Source: Marinibaculum pumilum
Lineage (GTDB): Bacteria > Pseudomonadota > Alphaproteobacteria > Ferrovibrionales > Ferrovibrionaceae
DNA length: 64,000 nucleotides
Assembly: GCF_042646425.1 (NCBI RefSeq)
Contig: NZ_JBHRTR010000005.1
Span: 124,001 to 188,000 of the forward strand
Direction of reading: 5' to 3'
Every line of letters begins with the position of its first letter. The first letter of the stretch is position 1. A program made the translations under genes and the position numbers. Below are positions 63,644 to 64,000 of the stretch, piece after piece. The notes under the pieces were generated by a model. The model did no database searches. It was given only the letters and a program-made list of their open reading frames with translations, and had not been told where the DNA came from.

Positions 63644-64000
63644 GCGGCCGGTCCGGCCGGAGGAGCATCTTGCGGCACCGCGATCGCAGCGGGCGGCACC
63701 TTGGAGAACAGGCGCAGGAAGTTGGCCGTCGTGATCCCGGCCATCGCCTCCGGCGACATGCCGTGCAGCTCCGCCAGGCGCGCCGCGGTATGCGCCACGA
63801 AGGCCGGCTCGTTCGTCTTGCCCCGTTTCGGCACCGGCGCCAGGTAGGGGGCGTCGGTTTCCACCAGCAGCCGCTCCGGCGGCACCGCGGCAAAGGCATC
63901 CCGCAGCTCGTCGGCCTTCTTGAAGGTCATGATGCCGGAGGCGGAGATGTAGAAGCCCAGCGCGACCGCCTCCTCCGCCAGCTGCCGGCTGGAGGAGAAG
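63640..64000 (-). CDS. tatD: TatD-family metal-dependent hydrolase, C-terminal part, cut by window edge
   Basis: The frame runs on from the window edge; about 120 codons are visible, ending in TGA at 63640-63642. Residues include VALGFYISASGIMTFKKADELR, the metal/catalytic Asp in LLVETDAPYLAPVPKRGK, and the PAFVAHTAARLAELHG helix, all standard for TatD DNases (3'-5' exonuclease acting on DNA or RNA). The N-terminal metal-binding half lies beyond the window. Translational coupling to the MBL gene is shown by the ATGA overlap. Confidence 0.9.
   Translation of the reverse strand, partial: FSSSRQLAEEAVALGFYISASGIMTFKKADELRDAFAAVPPERLLVETDAPYLAPVPKRGKTNEPAFVAHTAARLAELHGMSPEAMAGITTANFLRLFSKVPPAAIAVPQDAPPAGPAA

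Overview
The window is about 64 kb of GC-rich DNA (roughly 65-70% in most places) from an alphaproteobacterial chromosome, most like Rhodospirillales and relatives. This rests on gene content and order: dusB-ntrBC-ntrYX-trkA-(D-amino-acid transaminase)-hfq-hflX; a fused ispDF; pdhA-pdhB-pdhC-lpd-lipA-ratA with a lipoyl domain on PdhB; and trpD-trpC-moaC-moeA-lexA. No rRNA, tRNA, CRISPR array, prophage or insertion sequence was seen. Coding density is high and most genes are housekeeping.

Layout. 1-3.0 kb: the 5' part of a cation:proton antiporter, an MFS transporter and a divergent AraC regulator. 3.0-7.7 kb (minus strand): trpD-trpC-moaC-moeA-lexA (tryptophan branch, molybdenum cofactor, SOS repressor). 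7.9-12.9 kb: a divergent polysaccharide deacetylase (YibQ-like), ppiD, tpiA and secG. 13-17.4 kb: pyrG, kdsA, eno and an FtsB-like divisome protein. 17.7-24.6 kb: the pyruvate dehydrogenase operon with lipA and a RatA/COQ10-like protein. 24.7-28.6 kb (minus): a membrane diguanylate cyclase, a CinA-type amidohydrolase and ispDF. 28.8-40.9 kb: the nitrogen-regulation block (dusB, ntrB, ntrC, ntrY, ntrX) followed by trkA, a class IV transaminase, hfq and hflX. 40.9-44.9 kb: a groES with no groEL beside it, an inositol-monophosphatase-like enzyme, mazG (minus), mtgA and a diacylglycerol-kinase-like lipid kinase.

45.0-58.5 kb is the most accessory-looking metabolic part. It holds an aconitase-family hydratase, a second 2-oxo-acid dehydrogenase (E1 alpha, E1 beta, E2, no E3), an NTF2-like small protein, an enoyl-CoA hydratase, an orphan Cache-domain histidine kinase (minus), a TetR regulator translationally coupled to a short-chain dehydrogenase and thiolase, and a NicX-like M29-fold protein (minus). 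The enzymes read like parts of keto-acid / branched-chain acyl-CoA catabolism, but the substrates are inferred.

58.6-64 kb: sodC, a 39-residue membrane microprotein preceded by a 14-C homopolymer, an ELM1-family protein, an unusual 726-residue protein joining a SAM methyltransferase to an Fe(II)/2-oxoglutarate-oxygenase-like C-terminus in a clearly lower-GC islet, an MBL-fold phosphodiesterase and the 3' part of tatD. The fusion protein in its compositional islet is the best candidate for something undescribed.
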